A DNA stretch of 64,000 nt, from positions 1 to 64,000 of the forward strand of contig JADFAE010000017.1 in assembly GCA_015665415.1 (NCBI GenBank), in the 5' to 3' direction. A program made the translations under genes and the position numbers. The notes beneath the pieces are model-generated. The model saw only the letters and a program-made list of their open reading frames with translations. It searched no databases and was not told where the DNA came from. Source of the DNA: Roseobacter sp. (GTDB lineage Bacteria; Pseudomonadota; Alphaproteobacteria; Rhodobacterales; Rhodobacteraceae). Shown piece after piece: positions 15,759 through 24,981 of this stretch; positions within the stretch are counted from its first letter, which is position 1; each line of letters starts with the position of its first letter.

Positions 15759-17348
15759 GTGGAGTGGGACTATATTGTTGTTGGGGCGGGCAGCGCGGGA
15801 TGTGTTGTCGCCAAGCGGCTGAGCGAGGCCGGGCATCGGGTTCTGCTGCTAGAGGCCGGCGGCAAGGACAATTACCACTGGGTGCATATTCCCATGGGCT
15901 ATCTCTATTGCATCAACAACCCGCGCACCGATTGGATGTATCGCACGGAGGCCGATGCAGGTTTGAACGGGCGCAGCCTGATCTATCCGCGGGGCAAGGT
16001 GCTGGGGGGCTGTTCTTCGATCAATGGCATGTTGTACCTGCGCGGTCAGGCGGCAGACTATGACGGCTGGCGCCAGCGCGGGTTGCCCGGCTGGGGTTGG
16101 GATGACGTGCTGCCCTATTTCAAGAAATCAGAAGACTACGTCGAAGGCGCCTCTGACATGCACGGGGCCGGGGGCGAATGGCGGGTAGAGGATCAGCGTC
16201 TGAACTGGGATGTACTGGACGATTGGATGGAGGCCGCTTCTAGCTGGGGGCTGCCCAAGGTCACCGATTTCAACACCGGCAACAACGAGGGCGTCGGCTA
16301 TTTTCGCGTCAACCAGCGTCGCGGCTGGCGGATGAACACGGCCAAGGCCTTTTTGCGCACCACCAGTGGTGACAGGCTCAGGGTCGAAACCCAGGCCCAT
16401 ACCCGCCGCATCCTGGTCGAGGGGGGGCGCGCGGTCGGGGTGGAATATGACAAGGGCAGCACGACCCACCAGGCGCGGGCGCGGGGCGAAGTGGTGCTGT
16501 CGGCAGGGGCGGTGAACTCGCCGCAAATCCTGCAGCTCTCGGGGCTGGGGCCGGGGGCGCTGCTGCAGGAGCACGGCATCGAAGTGCTGCGGGACATTCC
16601 CGCCATTGGTGCCAATCTGCAGGACCATCTGCAGCTGCGCTGCGCCTGGCGGCTGGGGCAGGGGCGCACCCTCAACACTCTGGCTAATTCGCTTTGGGGC
16701 AAGGCCAAAATCGGCTTGGAATATGCTTTGAAACGATCGGGGCCGATGTCGATGGCCCCAAGCCAGCTGGGGGCCTTTTCGCGGTCTCGCCCGGATCTGG
16801 CGACGCCCGATCTGGAATATCACGTGCAGCCCCTGACGCTGGAGGCCTTTGGTCAGCCGCTGCATGATTTCCCGGGGCTGACGGCCAGTGTTTGCAACCT
16901 GCGCCCCGAAAGCCGGGGCACGGTGCAGATCGCCTCGCCGGATCCGCATCAAGCGCCCAAAATCGCACCGAACTACCTGTCAACCGAGGGCGACCGTCAG
17001 GTGGCGGTGGCGGCGATCCGGCAGGCGCGGGCCATCATGGCGCAGCCCGCGATGCAGGCCTATGCACCGCAGGAGATGAAGCCGGGTCTTGTCTCGGATG
17101 AGACCGAGGATCTGATGCGCGCCGCTGGGGATATAGGCACCACGATTTTTCACCCGACCTGCACGGTGCATATGGGGGCAGAGGATAGCGCCCCGCTGGA
17201 TGGGGATCTGCGCTTGCGCGGCATTGCCGGGCTGCGTGTTGCCGATGCCAGCGTCATGCCAACCATACCCAGCGGCAATACCAATGCTCCCAGCATCATG
17301 ATTGGCGAAAAGGCTGCGGATTTGATCCTGGCGGCGGCGCGCAGTTAA
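15759..17348 (+). CDS. GMC-family FAD-dependent oxidoreductase (choline dehydrogenase-like)
   Basis: This 529-residue protein has the N-terminal FAD-binding fold DYIVVGAGSAGCVVAKRLSE and the GMC signature GKVLGGCSSINGMLYLRG (about 85-100). The C-terminal active site reads HPTCTVHMG followed by GNTNAPSIMIGEKAADLI, giving the catalytic His/Asn pair. It oxidises an alcohol. The GTG start at 15759 is chosen because the Rossmann strand begins four residues later and GAGGGAGAG precedes it. Choline cannot be distinguished from other primary alcohols by sequence, and no bet genes lie nearby. Confidence 0.88.
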   Translation: MEWDYIVVGAGSAGCVVAKRLSEAGHRVLLLEAGGKDNYHWVHIPMGYLYCINNPRTDWMYRTEADAGLNGRSLIYPRGKVLGGCSSINGMLYLRGQAADYDGWRQRGLPGWGWDDVLPYFKKSEDYVEGASDMHGAGGEWRVEDQRLNWDVLDDWMEAASSWGLPKVTDFNTGNNEGVGYFRVNQRRGWRMNTAKAFLRTTSGDRLRVETQAHTRRILVEGGRAVGVEYDKGSTTHQARARGEVVLSAGAVNSPQILQLSGLGPGALLQEHGIEVLRDIPAIGANLQDHLQLRCAWRLGQGRTLNTLANSLWGKAKIGLEYALKRSGPMSMAPSQLGAFSRSRPDLATPDLEYHVQPLTLEAFGQPLHDFPGLTASVCNLRPESRGTVQIASPDPHQAPKIAPNYLSTEGDRQVAVAAIRQARAIMAQPAMQAYAPQEMKPGLVSDETEDLMRAAGDIGTTIFHPTCTVHMGAEDSAPLDGDLRLRGIAGLRVADASVMPTIPSGNTNAPSIMIGEKAADLILAAARS

Positions 17349-17604
17349 AGAGGCCTCTGCGGGAGGCGTGTCGTGATGCAAGGATGTCGCAAAAGGGGCA
17401 AATCCGCTTGCACCTGGTGGCAAAATTCGCTTCCCTTGAGACAGAGAGGCTAGGCAGAGCGGGAAATTGGCTCTGTGTGTTTGGCGCCTCTCGATTGGTC
17501 ACGACCGGGTATTGTTCTGGCTATTGTTCTGGGGCGTGACATCAAAGGATCACACTGGGCCGATAGAGGGACCCGCAGTGATAAGACATTGAAGGAAAGC
17601 GCCC

Positions 17605-18534
17605 GTGACCCGCGATACCCAGCCCGACTCCAGCTCCGATTCCTTTGACTGGCTCGAGGCCGAGCTGCAGGATACGCTGGATGAGGACATCGAGATTGAA
17701 TTCTCCGAGCCGATGCTGTCGATGGAGCTGCGCAAGATCTACCGGGAACAGCACCCGGAGATGCTGGATCGTCAGGTCTATTTCCGCAACCTGCTGCGGC
17801 TGCAGGCAGAGCTGATCAAGCTACAGGACTGGATTGTGGAAACCGGAGCCAAGGTTCTGGTGATCATGGAGGGGCGCGACAGTGCCGGCAAGGGCGGTGT
17901 GATCAAACGCATCACCCAGCGGCTGAACCCCCGCGTGGCCCGGGTGGTGGCGCTGCCCGCCCCCAGCCGCCGCGAGCAAAGCCAGTGGTATTTCCAGCGT
18001 TACGTGCCCTATTTGCCCTCGGCAGGGGAGATCGTGTTGTTTGACCGCTCCTGGTACAACCGCGCCGGAGTTGAGCGGGTGATGGGCTTTGCCGATGACG
18101 GTCAGGTAGAGAATTTCTTTCGCGATGTGCCGGAATTCGAACGTATGCTGGTGCGCTCTGATACCATCGTGCTGAAATACTGGTTCTCGATAACGGACGA
18201 AGAGCAGCAGCTGCGCTTTATGATGCGTATTCACGATCCGATGAAACAGTGGAAACTGTCGCCGATGGATCTGGAAAGCCGGATCCGCTGGGAGCAATAT
18301 ACCAAGGCCAAGGAAGAGATGTTCGAGCGCACCAATATTCCGGAAGCGCCCTGGTATATCGTTGAGGGGAATGACAAGAAACGCGAGCGGCTGAACTGTA
18401 TCGAGCACCTGTTGAGCAAGATCCCCTACAAAGAAGTGGCCAGCGAGAAGGTCACTTTGCCGGATCGCGAGTATAAGCCGGATTATGAACGCCGGGTGCT
18501 GCCGGATGAGCTTTATGTGCCAAAGATCTACTAA
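17605..18534 (+). CDS. ppk2: Polyphosphate kinase 2 (class I PPK2)
   Basis: This 309-residue, one-domain PPK2 has Walker A GRDSAGKGG (about 90-98), lid region RLNPRVARVVALPAPSRREQSQWYFQRY and Walker B LFDRSWYNRAGVERVMG. It transfers phosphate between polyphosphate and nucleoside diphosphates. The acidic N-terminal extension of about 55 residues is common in this class. GTG start with GAAGGAAAG upstream. Confidence 0.93.
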   Translation: MTRDTQPDSSSDSFDWLEAELQDTLDEDIEIEFSEPMLSMELRKIYREQHPEMLDRQVYFRNLLRLQAELIKLQDWIVETGAKVLVIMEGRDSAGKGGVIKRITQRLNPRVARVVALPAPSRREQSQWYFQRYVPYLPSAGEIVLFDRSWYNRAGVERVMGFADDGQVENFFRDVPEFERMLVRSDTIVLKYWFSITDEEQQLRFMMRIHDPMKQWKLSPMDLESRIRWEQYTKAKEEMFERTNIPEAPWYIVEGNDKKRERLNCIEHLLSKIPYKEVASEKVTLPDREYKPDYERRVLPDELYVPKIY

Positions 18535-18542
18535 GCGCTGAA

Positions 18543-18624
18543 AGGGGGGCTCCCGCCAATTTGGGGCCTTCTGACGAAGACCCCGCTTTGTTGGGCCTGG
18601 CGCTGTGCCTAGAGGCACAGCGCG
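18543..18624 (+). repeat. Dispersed intergenic repeat, copy B
   Basis: GGGGGGCTCCCGCC, a variable part with GGCCTTCTG, GTTGGGCCTGGC and then a perfect hairpin CGCTGTGCCT/AGGCACAGCG (18601-18622). It follows ppk2 by a few bases. Same layout as copies at 12207 and 44186. Confidence 0.65.
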
Positions 18625-18770
18625 GCATCGCTTTGGTCGATGGTCTCGATATCGGCTGGAAAGCGCAGCAGATAGTCAGTGAAAGTTGCAGTTTCCGGCT
18701 CAAAGGTCCCACGCAAATATCCCCTTGATGGTGCAATGCCTGCGACAGGATCACCCCGTGCAGGCCCGAC
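18609..18770 (-). pseudogene. Possible 3' remnant of a minus-strand gene
   Basis: One minus-strand frame reads GYLRGTFEPETATFTD, then YLLRFPADIETIDQSDAALCL, and stops at 18609. It has amino-acid composition like a real protein end, but no start codon or ribosome site and no recognised family. It may be chance. Confidence 0.22.
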
Positions 18771-19342
18771 TCGGTGCAGCGTTGCGCAAGAGGTGGCGCA
18801 GCGGTGTGGCTCTTGTTGCAGTCCAATTGCGTCAGGTTGTGGGGCATTGGGCGCGACCTGAGAGGGAGGAGACGTGGAGGCGTAAAGCCCCGAGATGGCA
18901 ACTGCCTTGTGCGCAGGGGGTAAGGCGTGCGCCGCAATGACTTGGGGAGCGTGTCGCCATCTCAGGGAAGAGCCGGGTGTTCCAAATCCGGCTGCAGGGA
19001 CATGGGCGGGGAACCCGAAGGTGTAGGCCCAATACAGTTGACTGTAGAGAGTTTGAAATGGAAATACACGCTAAAGTTTAGTTGGGGGCGCATTTTTTTT
19101 GCTGAAAATGCAACCTTGGCTGGGTCTTGCCAGTTTTTTGCCCATGGCAGTCATCCGTCGCGGCGGACTCCACAGGGAAATTTGCAGGAAATGCGCGGGC
19201 CATTCGCTGCGGCAGGCACCAGAGAGCAAACCAAAAGCCTGCGGAGATCACGTGGGAATCGGTGCTGTTTCTGCAGGCTGGCCAATAAGAAAACCGATGG
19301 GGGAGAACTGAGGCCTGGGCGGATCAGCTCGTCTGAAACGAC
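18771..19342. other. Gene-free region downstream of ppk2
   Basis: Open frames here are short, overlapping and without ribosome sites or family resemblance. No tRNA, riboswitch or IS end was recognised. The stretch could hold an unrecognised small RNA. Confidence 0.4.
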
Positions 19343-19370
19343 AAACCCCCGAGCCAGGGCACGGGGGTCA
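19343..19370 (-). terminator. rpsU terminator
   Basis: On the minus strand the stem ACCCCCG/CGGGGGT with loop TGCCCTGGCT is followed by TTTGTCGTTT, 54 bases past the rpsU stop. Confidence 0.75.
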
Positions 19371-19423
19371 TCATCTTGTGTCCAGAAAAGAACTGGAAGC
19401 CATGAAAGGCCGACGCGGGCTGC

Positions 19424-19630
19424 TTAGAGCATACCTTCGCGCTGCAATTTCTTACGCGCCAGTTTACGGGCACGACGAATCGCTTCAGCTTTCTCACGCG
19501 CTTTTTTCTCGGAGGGCTTCTCGAAATGTTGCTTGAGCTTCATTTCACGGAAGACGCCTTCACGCTGCAGCTTTTTCTTCAGAGCGCGGAGCGCCTGATC
19601 GACGTTGTTGTCACGAACACTAACCTGCAT
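19424..19630 (-). CDS. rpsU: 30S ribosomal protein S21
   Basis: This 68-residue, strongly basic protein begins [47 protein letters not shown], the bS21 signature. It is monocistronic with its own terminator. bS21 joins late to the small-subunit platform near the anti-Shine-Dalgarno. Confidence 0.97.
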   Translation of the reverse strand: MQVSVRDNNVDQALRALKKKLQREGVFREMKLKQHFEKPSEKKAREKAEAIRRARKLARKKLQREGML

Positions 19631-19783
19631 GTGGTTTTCACCACCTTTCTAGATAGAGTTGCAAGGATTTGCAGGAAGTGGCCATATAGCAAAGCTTCTG
19701 GATCTTGTCCAGTACTGTGATATCAGGAGGCTAGACCCTAGGTATCAGGGACATCACATCCATCTCTGGCAGGGAGCCTTACC

Positions 19784-20506
19784 ATGACTCGCGTGCAAAA
19801 TCAGACCGAAACACAGTCACACAGTAACGCTGAGCCCGATCCTGTGGCCCAGCTGCTGGATGCGGCGCTGTTGCATGTGGTGTTTGATGGCTGGTCAGAG
19901 GCAACATTTGAGGCTGCAGTGGCAGAGACCGGTATCGATGCGGTTTTGGCGCGGGCGATCTGCCCGCGTGGGGCGGTGGATCTGGCGCTGGCCTATCATC
20001 GGCGCGGCGATGCGGCGATGCTGGCCCGGTTGGCCAGTGAAGATCTGACGGGGATGCGGTTTCGCGACAAGATCGCTGCGGCTGTCCGTTTTCGGCTGGA
20101 GGCGGCGGAAGACAAGGAAGCAGTGCGCCGGGGCGCCACATTGTTTGCCATGCCGCAATACACCTCGGATGGGCTCAAGGCGGTCTGGGGCAGCTGTGAT
20201 GCGATCTGGACCGCGCTGGGCGACACCTCTGAGGACCTCAACTGGTACAGCAAGCGCACCACGCTCTCGGGGGTATATTCCTCTACCGTTTTGTATTGGC
20301 TGGGGGATGACAGCCCTGGCCATCAAGCCACCTGGGAGTTCCTGGACCGGCGCATCGACAATGTCATGCAGTTTGAGAAGTTTAAGGCGGATCTGCGCAA
20401 GAACCCCCTGCTGAAGCCGCTGTTGGCTGGGCCGGAATGGCTGTCGGGGCAGATCAAGCGCCCTGCCACGCGGGATGATCTGCCGGGAAGCCGCAACCGG
20501 GGCTGA
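19784..20506 (+). CDS. COQ9 family protein
   Basis: This 240-residue protein has the hallmark C-terminal pattern WYSKRTTLSGVYSSTVLYWLGDDSPGHQATWEFLDRRIDNVMQFEKFKA and a TetR-like helical N-terminus (LLDAALLHVVFDGWSEATFEAA). COQ9 proteins bind lipids and assist ubiquinone biosynthesis, mainly COQ7-dependent hydroxylation in eukaryotes. The bacterial role is presumed similar. The N-terminal 20 residues are low-complexity and polar. A long hairpin follows at 20518-20567. Confidence 0.9.
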   Translation: MTRVQNQTETQSHSNAEPDPVAQLLDAALLHVVFDGWSEATFEAAVAETGIDAVLARAICPRGAVDLALAYHRRGDAAMLARLASEDLTGMRFRDKIAAAVRFRLEAAEDKEAVRRGATLFAMPQYTSDGLKAVWGSCDAIWTALGDTSEDLNWYSKRTTLSGVYSSTVLYWLGDDSPGHQATWEFLDRRIDNVMQFEKFKADLRKNPLLKPLLAGPEWLSGQIKRPATRDDLPGSRNRG

Positions 20507-20517
20507 CCCTTGCGCCG

Positions 20518-20567
20518 CCCCAACCGGTGTGCCCGGAGGTGAGACGCCGCGTCGCAGCGGGTTGGGG
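20518..20567. repeat. Inverted repeat after the COQ9-family gene
   Basis: CCCCAACC pairs with GGTTGGGG around a 34-base GC-rich loop. No T-run follows, so it may be a weak terminator or an mRNA 3'-end stabiliser. Confidence 0.45.
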
Positions 20568-20678
20568 AATGCCGGATTTGGGCTGGGCTTTGCGGCCCTG
20601 AACGACCAAACTCGCCCCGAACCCGAGACGGAATGACCCGGTGCCGTGGCATGGGGCAAGTGGATGAGGATCTCCTGC

Positions 20679-21668
20679 ATGACCAAAATGATGCGCGCCA
20701 TTGAAATCTCTGAACCCGGCGGACCCGAAGTGCTGACCCTGACCCAGCGCCCCATTCCTGCGCCGACCCATGGCCAGGTGGTGCTCAAGGTGGCCTATGC
20801 CGGTGTCAATCGACCCGATGCATTGCAGCGGGCCGGGGCCTATAACCCGCCCCCCGGTGCCAGCGATCTGCCCGGGCTGGAAGCTGCAGGCGAAGTGGTG
20901 GCGCTGGGGGCAGGTGTCACCGAGCTGGAGATCGGTGATCAGGTCTGTGCCCTGTTGCCGGGGGGGGGCTATGCGGAATATGTGGCGACCCCGGCGGCCC
21001 ATTGCCTGCCCATCCCGACAGGGCTGAGCCTGAAACAGGCGGCCTGTCTGCCTGAGACCTGCTTTACCGTCTGGTCCAATGTCTTTGCCCGCGGCGGGCT
21101 GGAAGCCGGTGAGCGGTTTTTGGTGCATGGAGGATCATCGGGGATTGGCACAACGGCAATCCAGCTGGCAGCAGCGCTGGGCGCGCGGGTTTTTACCACC
21201 GCTGGGTCGGACGAGAAATGCCAGGCTTGTCTCAGCCTGGGGGCAGAGCGGGCGATCAATTACAAGGATGAGGATTTTGTCGAGGTGCTGCGTGCCGAAG
21301 GCGGTGCCGATCTGATCCTCGACATGGTCGGCGGTGATTACATTCCGCGCAACATCAAGACATTGGCTGACGATGGCCGCCTGGTGCAGATCGCCTTTCT
21401 GTCGGGGCCAAAAGTGGCGCTGAACTTTGCTCCGATCATGACGCGCCGGTTGACGGTGACGGGCTCTACCCTGCGGCCACAAAGCGATCTGGCCAAGGCC
21501 CGTATCGCCCAGGACCTGTTTGAAGTTGTCTGGCCGCTGATCGAGGCGGGTAAGCTGGCACCGGTAATGGACAGCGAATTTGCGATGGAAGAGGCCGCCG
21601 CTGCCCATGCCCGGATGGAGAGCTCGGGCCATATTGGCAAGATAGTCCTGAAGATCGCAGCGGATTGA
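20679..21668 (+). CDS. NAD(P)H quinone oxidoreductase, zinc-free MDR superfamily
   Basis: This 329-residue protein has an N-terminal GroES-like domain (AYAGVNRPDALQRAGAYNPPPGASDLPGLEAAGEV) without zinc-ligand cysteines, and a Rossmann domain with HGGSSGIGTTAIQLAAALGARVFTTAGS. It resembles PIG3/QOR-type enzymes that reduce quinones with NADPH. ATG 20679 is chosen with GAGGAT upstream; the Met at 20688 is an alternative. The neighbouring COQ9-family gene gives a loose quinone theme. Confidence 0.9.
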   Translation: MTKMMRAIEISEPGGPEVLTLTQRPIPAPTHGQVVLKVAYAGVNRPDALQRAGAYNPPPGASDLPGLEAAGEVVALGAGVTELEIGDQVCALLPGGGYAEYVATPAAHCLPIPTGLSLKQAACLPETCFTVWSNVFARGGLEAGERFLVHGGSSGIGTTAIQLAAALGARVFTTAGSDEKCQACLSLGAERAINYKDEDFVEVLRAEGGADLILDMVGGDYIPRNIKTLADDGRLVQIAFLSGPKVALNFAPIMTRRLTVTGSTLRPQSDLAKARIAQDLFEVVWPLIEAGKLAPVMDSEFAMEEAAAAHARMESSGHIGKIVLKIAAD

Positions 21669-21714
21669 GACGCCGCGCTCCTGTTGCTTGAGCGGGCGGC
21701 TATGGTTGACGAAG

Positions 21715-21751
21715 AAAATGGCGTGCCCTGCACAGAGGGCGCGCCATTTTT
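21715..21751. terminator. Bidirectional terminator
   Basis: AAAATGGCGTGCCCT pairs with AGGGCGCGCCATTTT around GCACAG, with T-runs on both strands. It lies between the convergent quinone oxidoreductase and DUF2189 genes. Confidence 0.85.
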
Positions 21752-21773
21752 GCAAGGTCTGAGGCGGTGCCGC

Positions 21774-22631
21774 TTAGCTTACGGCGCGCCGGTACAGATG
21801 CCAGCTGGCATGGCCCAGGATCGGCACCACCAGCACCAGCCCGGCAAAGGCAGGAAGGGAGCCCAGGAACACAGCGACGGCCACAAACGCCCCCCAAGTG
21901 AGGGTCACCCCGGGGTTCTTGCGCACCACACGCACCGAAGTTGCCACCGCAACCGGCAGCCCGACATTGCGCTCTAGCAGCAAGGGAAAGCTCACCAGAC
22001 TGATGGCGAGGGCGGTGATGGCAAAGAGGCCACCAGATAGCCCACCCCAAAACATCATCTGCCAGCCTTCGGGCTGCTGCACGATGGAAAGCAGAAAGAC
22101 GCTGAGAGCGCTGGGCGCTTCGGGGCCAAGGGTGCGGACATAGATGCCATTGGCCACCAGCAGCCAGGCGGTGAACAGCACTGCCAGATAGAAGCCCAGC
22201 GTGAGGATCGACAGCAGCGCCGGCGAGCGCATGACGTTGAGCGCGTCGCTCCAGCGGGGCGGAAAGCCGGCCGCCCGACGCGCCGACATTTCATATAGTC
22301 CGACCGAAGCGGCAGGTCCCACCAGGGCAAATCCGAGGATCATTGGGAAGATCAGCGGCAATAGATTGACCTGCAGGCTGAGGATCACAAGCCCGATGCC
22401 AATCAGAGGATAACACAGGATCAGGAACATGGCATCGCTGCGGCAGGCGGCAAAATCCTCCACCCCAGCGGCCAGTGCGGCGCGCAGATCGGCGATTTCC
22501 AGATGATTGACCTGCGGCGGCGCTTTGGCGTCATCGCTGCCCAGGTGCGCCACCGAGTCCGAGACATGCGCCGAGGTCAGCCCCAGATGCTGCGCCAGCC
22601 AACTGAGCGGGTTTCCAATTGTCTGTGCCAT
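21774..22631 (-). CDS. DUF2189 family integral membrane protein
   Basis: This 285-residue protein has about six hydrophobic segments, with FLILCYPLIGIGLVILSLQVNLLPLIFPMILGFALVGPAASVGLYEMSARR typical of DUF2189, and late segments FVAVAVFLGSLPAFAGLVLVVPILGHASWHLYRR. The start MAQTIGNPLSW at 22631 has AAGGGAG upstream. Rhodobacterales genomes often carry this family near respiratory genes; no function is established. Confidence 0.82.
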   Translation of the reverse strand: MAQTIGNPLSWLAQHLGLTSAHVSDSVAHLGSDDAKAPPQVNHLEIADLRAALAAGVEDFAACRSDAMFLILCYPLIGIGLVILSLQVNLLPLIFPMILGFALVGPAASVGLYEMSARRAAGFPPRWSDALNVMRSPALLSILTLGFYLAVLFTAWLLVANGIYVRTLGPEAPSALSVFLLSIVQQPEGWQMMFWGGLSGGLFAITALAISLVSFPLLLERNVGLPVAVATSVRVVRKNPGVTLTWGAFVAVAVFLGSLPAFAGLVLVVPILGHASWHLYRRAVS

Positions 22632-22833
22632 GGGTGTGCTCCCTTTCATCCCTCCTGAGGGTTCATCTCCTGGGTGCCGCAAAGGCGCGCACCAGATGGC
22701 TGAGCCATGGGGCACACCGGGGTGCCAGGCCGATGCGGCACTGAACCCATACTAACAGGAGCTAGCGCGATCCGGGGTCACATCCAGCCCGCAGACCCTC
22801 ACATCCCCGCCAGAATAGAGTGAGGGGTAGATG

Positions 22834-23133
22834 TCAGGTTGGATGCAAAAAGAGCCAATATACCAAGCCTGGCAAGTCAGGGGCGGCGGTTGCGAGGGCA
22901 AATCTCCCTAGAGGAAGAGCAAGAATGTTGAGCGTTGAGAGGCTCCAAAATGCCACACGCCAAGACGGCCAATAGCGAGCGGCCAATTGATTTGCGGTGA
23001 ACAGGAGGACCACGGTGAGCCAGAAGACGACCTGTCGTTGTTGCCCCTGCGCTAGGGGAATGAGCAAAGAACTGACGCCCCAGGGGGCGACCAGATTGAT
23101 GGCGGCAAAAGTGAATACAGGGGCGAATCTCAT
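22834..23133 (-). CDS. Small hydrophobic membrane protein, unknown
   Basis: This 99-residue protein has about three hydrophobic segments (FTFAAINLVAPWGVSSLLIPLA, QVVFWLTVVLLFTANQLAARYW, FWSLSTLNILALPLGRFALA). It starts 13 bases after the RNase T2 stop on the same strand, so it is probably cotranscribed with it. No family recognised. A longer start inside the RNase gene is possible. Confidence 0.55.
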   Translation of the reverse strand: MRFAPVFTFAAINLVAPWGVSSLLIPLAQGQQRQVVFWLTVVLLFTANQLAARYWPSWRVAFWSLSTLNILALPLGRFALATAAPDLPGLVYWLFLHPT

Positions 23134-23146
23134 GTCACAGCACGCC

Positions 23147-23806
23147 TCATCGCACGGGGGTGAAATGTGCATCCTGCAAGGTACAATCCTTGATCACATC
23201 GCGACCACAAGGAACCGGTTGCATGTCGCGCGACAGGCACAGGCGCACCTCTTGGATGTGATGGTCGCGGCAGGTCACTGTGACGCTGTCCTTGTCAAAA
23301 TCCGGGTTGGCCTGCAAAAACGCCTGTTCCACCAGCGAGGCGGGCAGGGTCACGGCGCGCTCCAGCTTGCGAAAGATCTGCGGGCGGTTGACGCTGTCAT
23401 AGGCCTGCCGCGAGAGAGTGAGATAGGCAGGTGCTGACAGTCCCGAACAGGTGCCGTGCTTTTTCCACTGGTGCCAGGCCAGACCGGGAGTTCCCATGAT
23501 ATCAGCCATTTCGGCAGTCTCAGCGCGGCGTGGTGGCGATTCGACTGTGCGGCAATAGCTGGGCCAGCCGCGATGGAACTGTGGCCAGAGCCCATGCAGG
23601 GTCCAGCCGAAATCGTGGCTTGGGTCACATTGCTCAGATCTTTTGGCGTCGCCCTCGATTTCGCACCAGTTTGGCGACCAACTGAGGGCAAGAACGTAAT
23701 AGTCAAACTCCCCGGCCTGTTCGCCATCTGCCCAGAGGGGAGCGGGCAAAACTCCGGCTAAAATTCCTGTGAGAGCCAAAACAGTTGTAAAAAAGAACCT
23801 GCGCAT
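23147..23806 (-). CDS. Secreted ribonuclease T2
   Basis: This 219-residue protein has a signal peptide (about 1-26, ending PLWADG). CAS I is FGWTLHGLWPQ with His71 and CAS II is HQWKKHGTCSG with His117; eight or more cysteines suit a periplasmic disulfide-bonded fold. In CAS II the usual Glu of HEW is Gln113 here, which deserves attention although bacterial members vary at this position. It degrades RNA non-specifically through 2',3'-cyclic phosphates. Confidence 0.93.
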   Translation of the reverse strand: MRRFFFTTVLALTGILAGVLPAPLWADGEQAGEFDYYVLALSWSPNWCEIEGDAKRSEQCDPSHDFGWTLHGLWPQFHRGWPSYCRTVESPPRRAETAEMADIMGTPGLAWHQWKKHGTCSGLSAPAYLTLSRQAYDSVNRPQIFRKLERAVTLPASLVEQAFLQANPDFDKDSVTVTCRDHHIQEVRLCLSRDMQPVPCGRDVIKDCTLQDAHFTPVR

Positions 23807-23951
23807 CGCCTCTTTCCTTATGAAAACAGCGCGACTATATAGAACAGAAGTTCCCCGACAATGGAAACCGACCCCAGATTACCGGGGCAGCCTATTTCAG
23901 GCGACGGGAAAGTTGTATTCTGGGGCAGGACGCAGTTTAGGAGATGAGCAC

Positions 23952-24722
23952 ATGGCAAAACCATTGATGGCCAAGGCAACCGCCGTGTGGCTGGTGGATA
24001 ATACAACGATCAGCTTCAAGCAGATCGCGGATTTCGTCGGCATGCACGAGCTGGAAATTCAGGGCATTGCCGATGGTGATGTGGCCACGGGTGTCAAAGG
24101 GTTTGACCCGATTGCCAACAACCAGCTGACCCAGGAAGAGATCAACCAGGCCGAAGGTAACCCGCTGTTCAAGCTGAAGCTCAAGTTCAACGCTGCCGCA
24201 GCTGGTGAAGAAAAACGCCGTGGCCCGCGCTACACGCCGCTGTCGAAACGCCAGGACCGTCCCAACTCGATCCTGTGGCTGGTAAAGTTCCACCCCGAAT
24301 TGGCAGACAGCCAGATCGCCAAGCTGGTGGGCACCACCAAGCCAACCATTCAGTCGATCCGCGAACGCACCCATTGGAACATCTCCAACATGCAGCCCAT
24401 TGATCCGGTTGCGCTGGGCCTGTGTAAACAATCCGAACTGGATTCGATCGTGCAGAAGGCGGCTGCGAAAAAGGCTGCCGAGGGCGGCGTGATGAGCGAT
24501 GATGAACGGCGCAAGCTGGTCTCCACCGAGCAGTCGCTGGGTATGGACACCGAACCCAAGATCCCGGCGGGTATCGAAGGTCTGGAGACCTTTACCCTGG
24601 GTGGTGGCGATGCGGCACCTTCGAACAATCCGGTTGCCGATGCGGACAGCTTTTTCAACCTGCCTGACGCGGATGGCGAGGACGAGGATGAGGACGACAA
24701 CGGGATCGACCCCCGTTTCTGA
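23952..24722 (+). CDS. trcR: DUF1013 (TrcR-type) cell-cycle transcription regulator
   Basis: This 256-residue cytoplasmic protein has a repeated HTH-like layout: VWLVDNTTISFKQIADFVGMHELEIQGIADGDV and again ILWLVKFHPELADSQIAKLVGTTKPTIQSIRERTHWN. An acidic C-terminal tail follows (DGEDEDEDDN). DUF1013 is conserved in Alphaproteobacteria. The Caulobacter member (TrcR) is reported to associate with RNA polymerase and act with cell-cycle regulation, recalled from the literature. The start MAKPLMAKATAVW is the family start. Confidence 0.85.
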   Translation: MAKPLMAKATAVWLVDNTTISFKQIADFVGMHELEIQGIADGDVATGVKGFDPIANNQLTQEEINQAEGNPLFKLKLKFNAAAAGEEKRRGPRYTPLSKRQDRPNSILWLVKFHPELADSQIAKLVGTTKPTIQSIRERTHWNISNMQPIDPVALGLCKQSELDSIVQKAAAKKAAEGGVMSDDERRKLVSTEQSLGMDTEPKIPAGIEGLETFTLGGGDAAPSNNPVADADSFFNLPDADGEDEDEDDNGIDPRF

Positions 24723-24748
24723 TCGCAACCCGCACGGATCTGAGATCA

Positions 24749-24786
24749 AAACCCCCAAAGGCCGACCGCCTTTGGGGGTTTCTCTT
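24749..24786 (+). terminator. Terminator of the DUF1013 gene
   Basis: AAACCCCCAAAGGC pairs with GCCTTTGGGGGTTT around CGACC, followed by TCTCTTTT. Confidence 0.88.
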
Positions 24787-24981
24787 TTGGGGACCAGCTG
24801 TTGGTCAGTTTCTGGGCCAGTTGCCGGGCCTGTGTTTGGACCTGTGTCAGGCTGGCCTCTCGGACTGTGGTCACCGCCCGAGAGGGGGTAGGCGGGCTTT
24901 TATGTACCCGAGACAATGATCTCTTTGTTTTTGTGGTAGCGCGCTCTTAGGGTGTCGCTGAACGGACTATAGGAGAGCCCC

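Noticed and set aside
18960-19010. tRNA-Trp-like anticodon arm (CCGG...TTCCAAAT...CCGG)
   Set aside because: No acceptor stem, D arm or T loop is found at the right distances.
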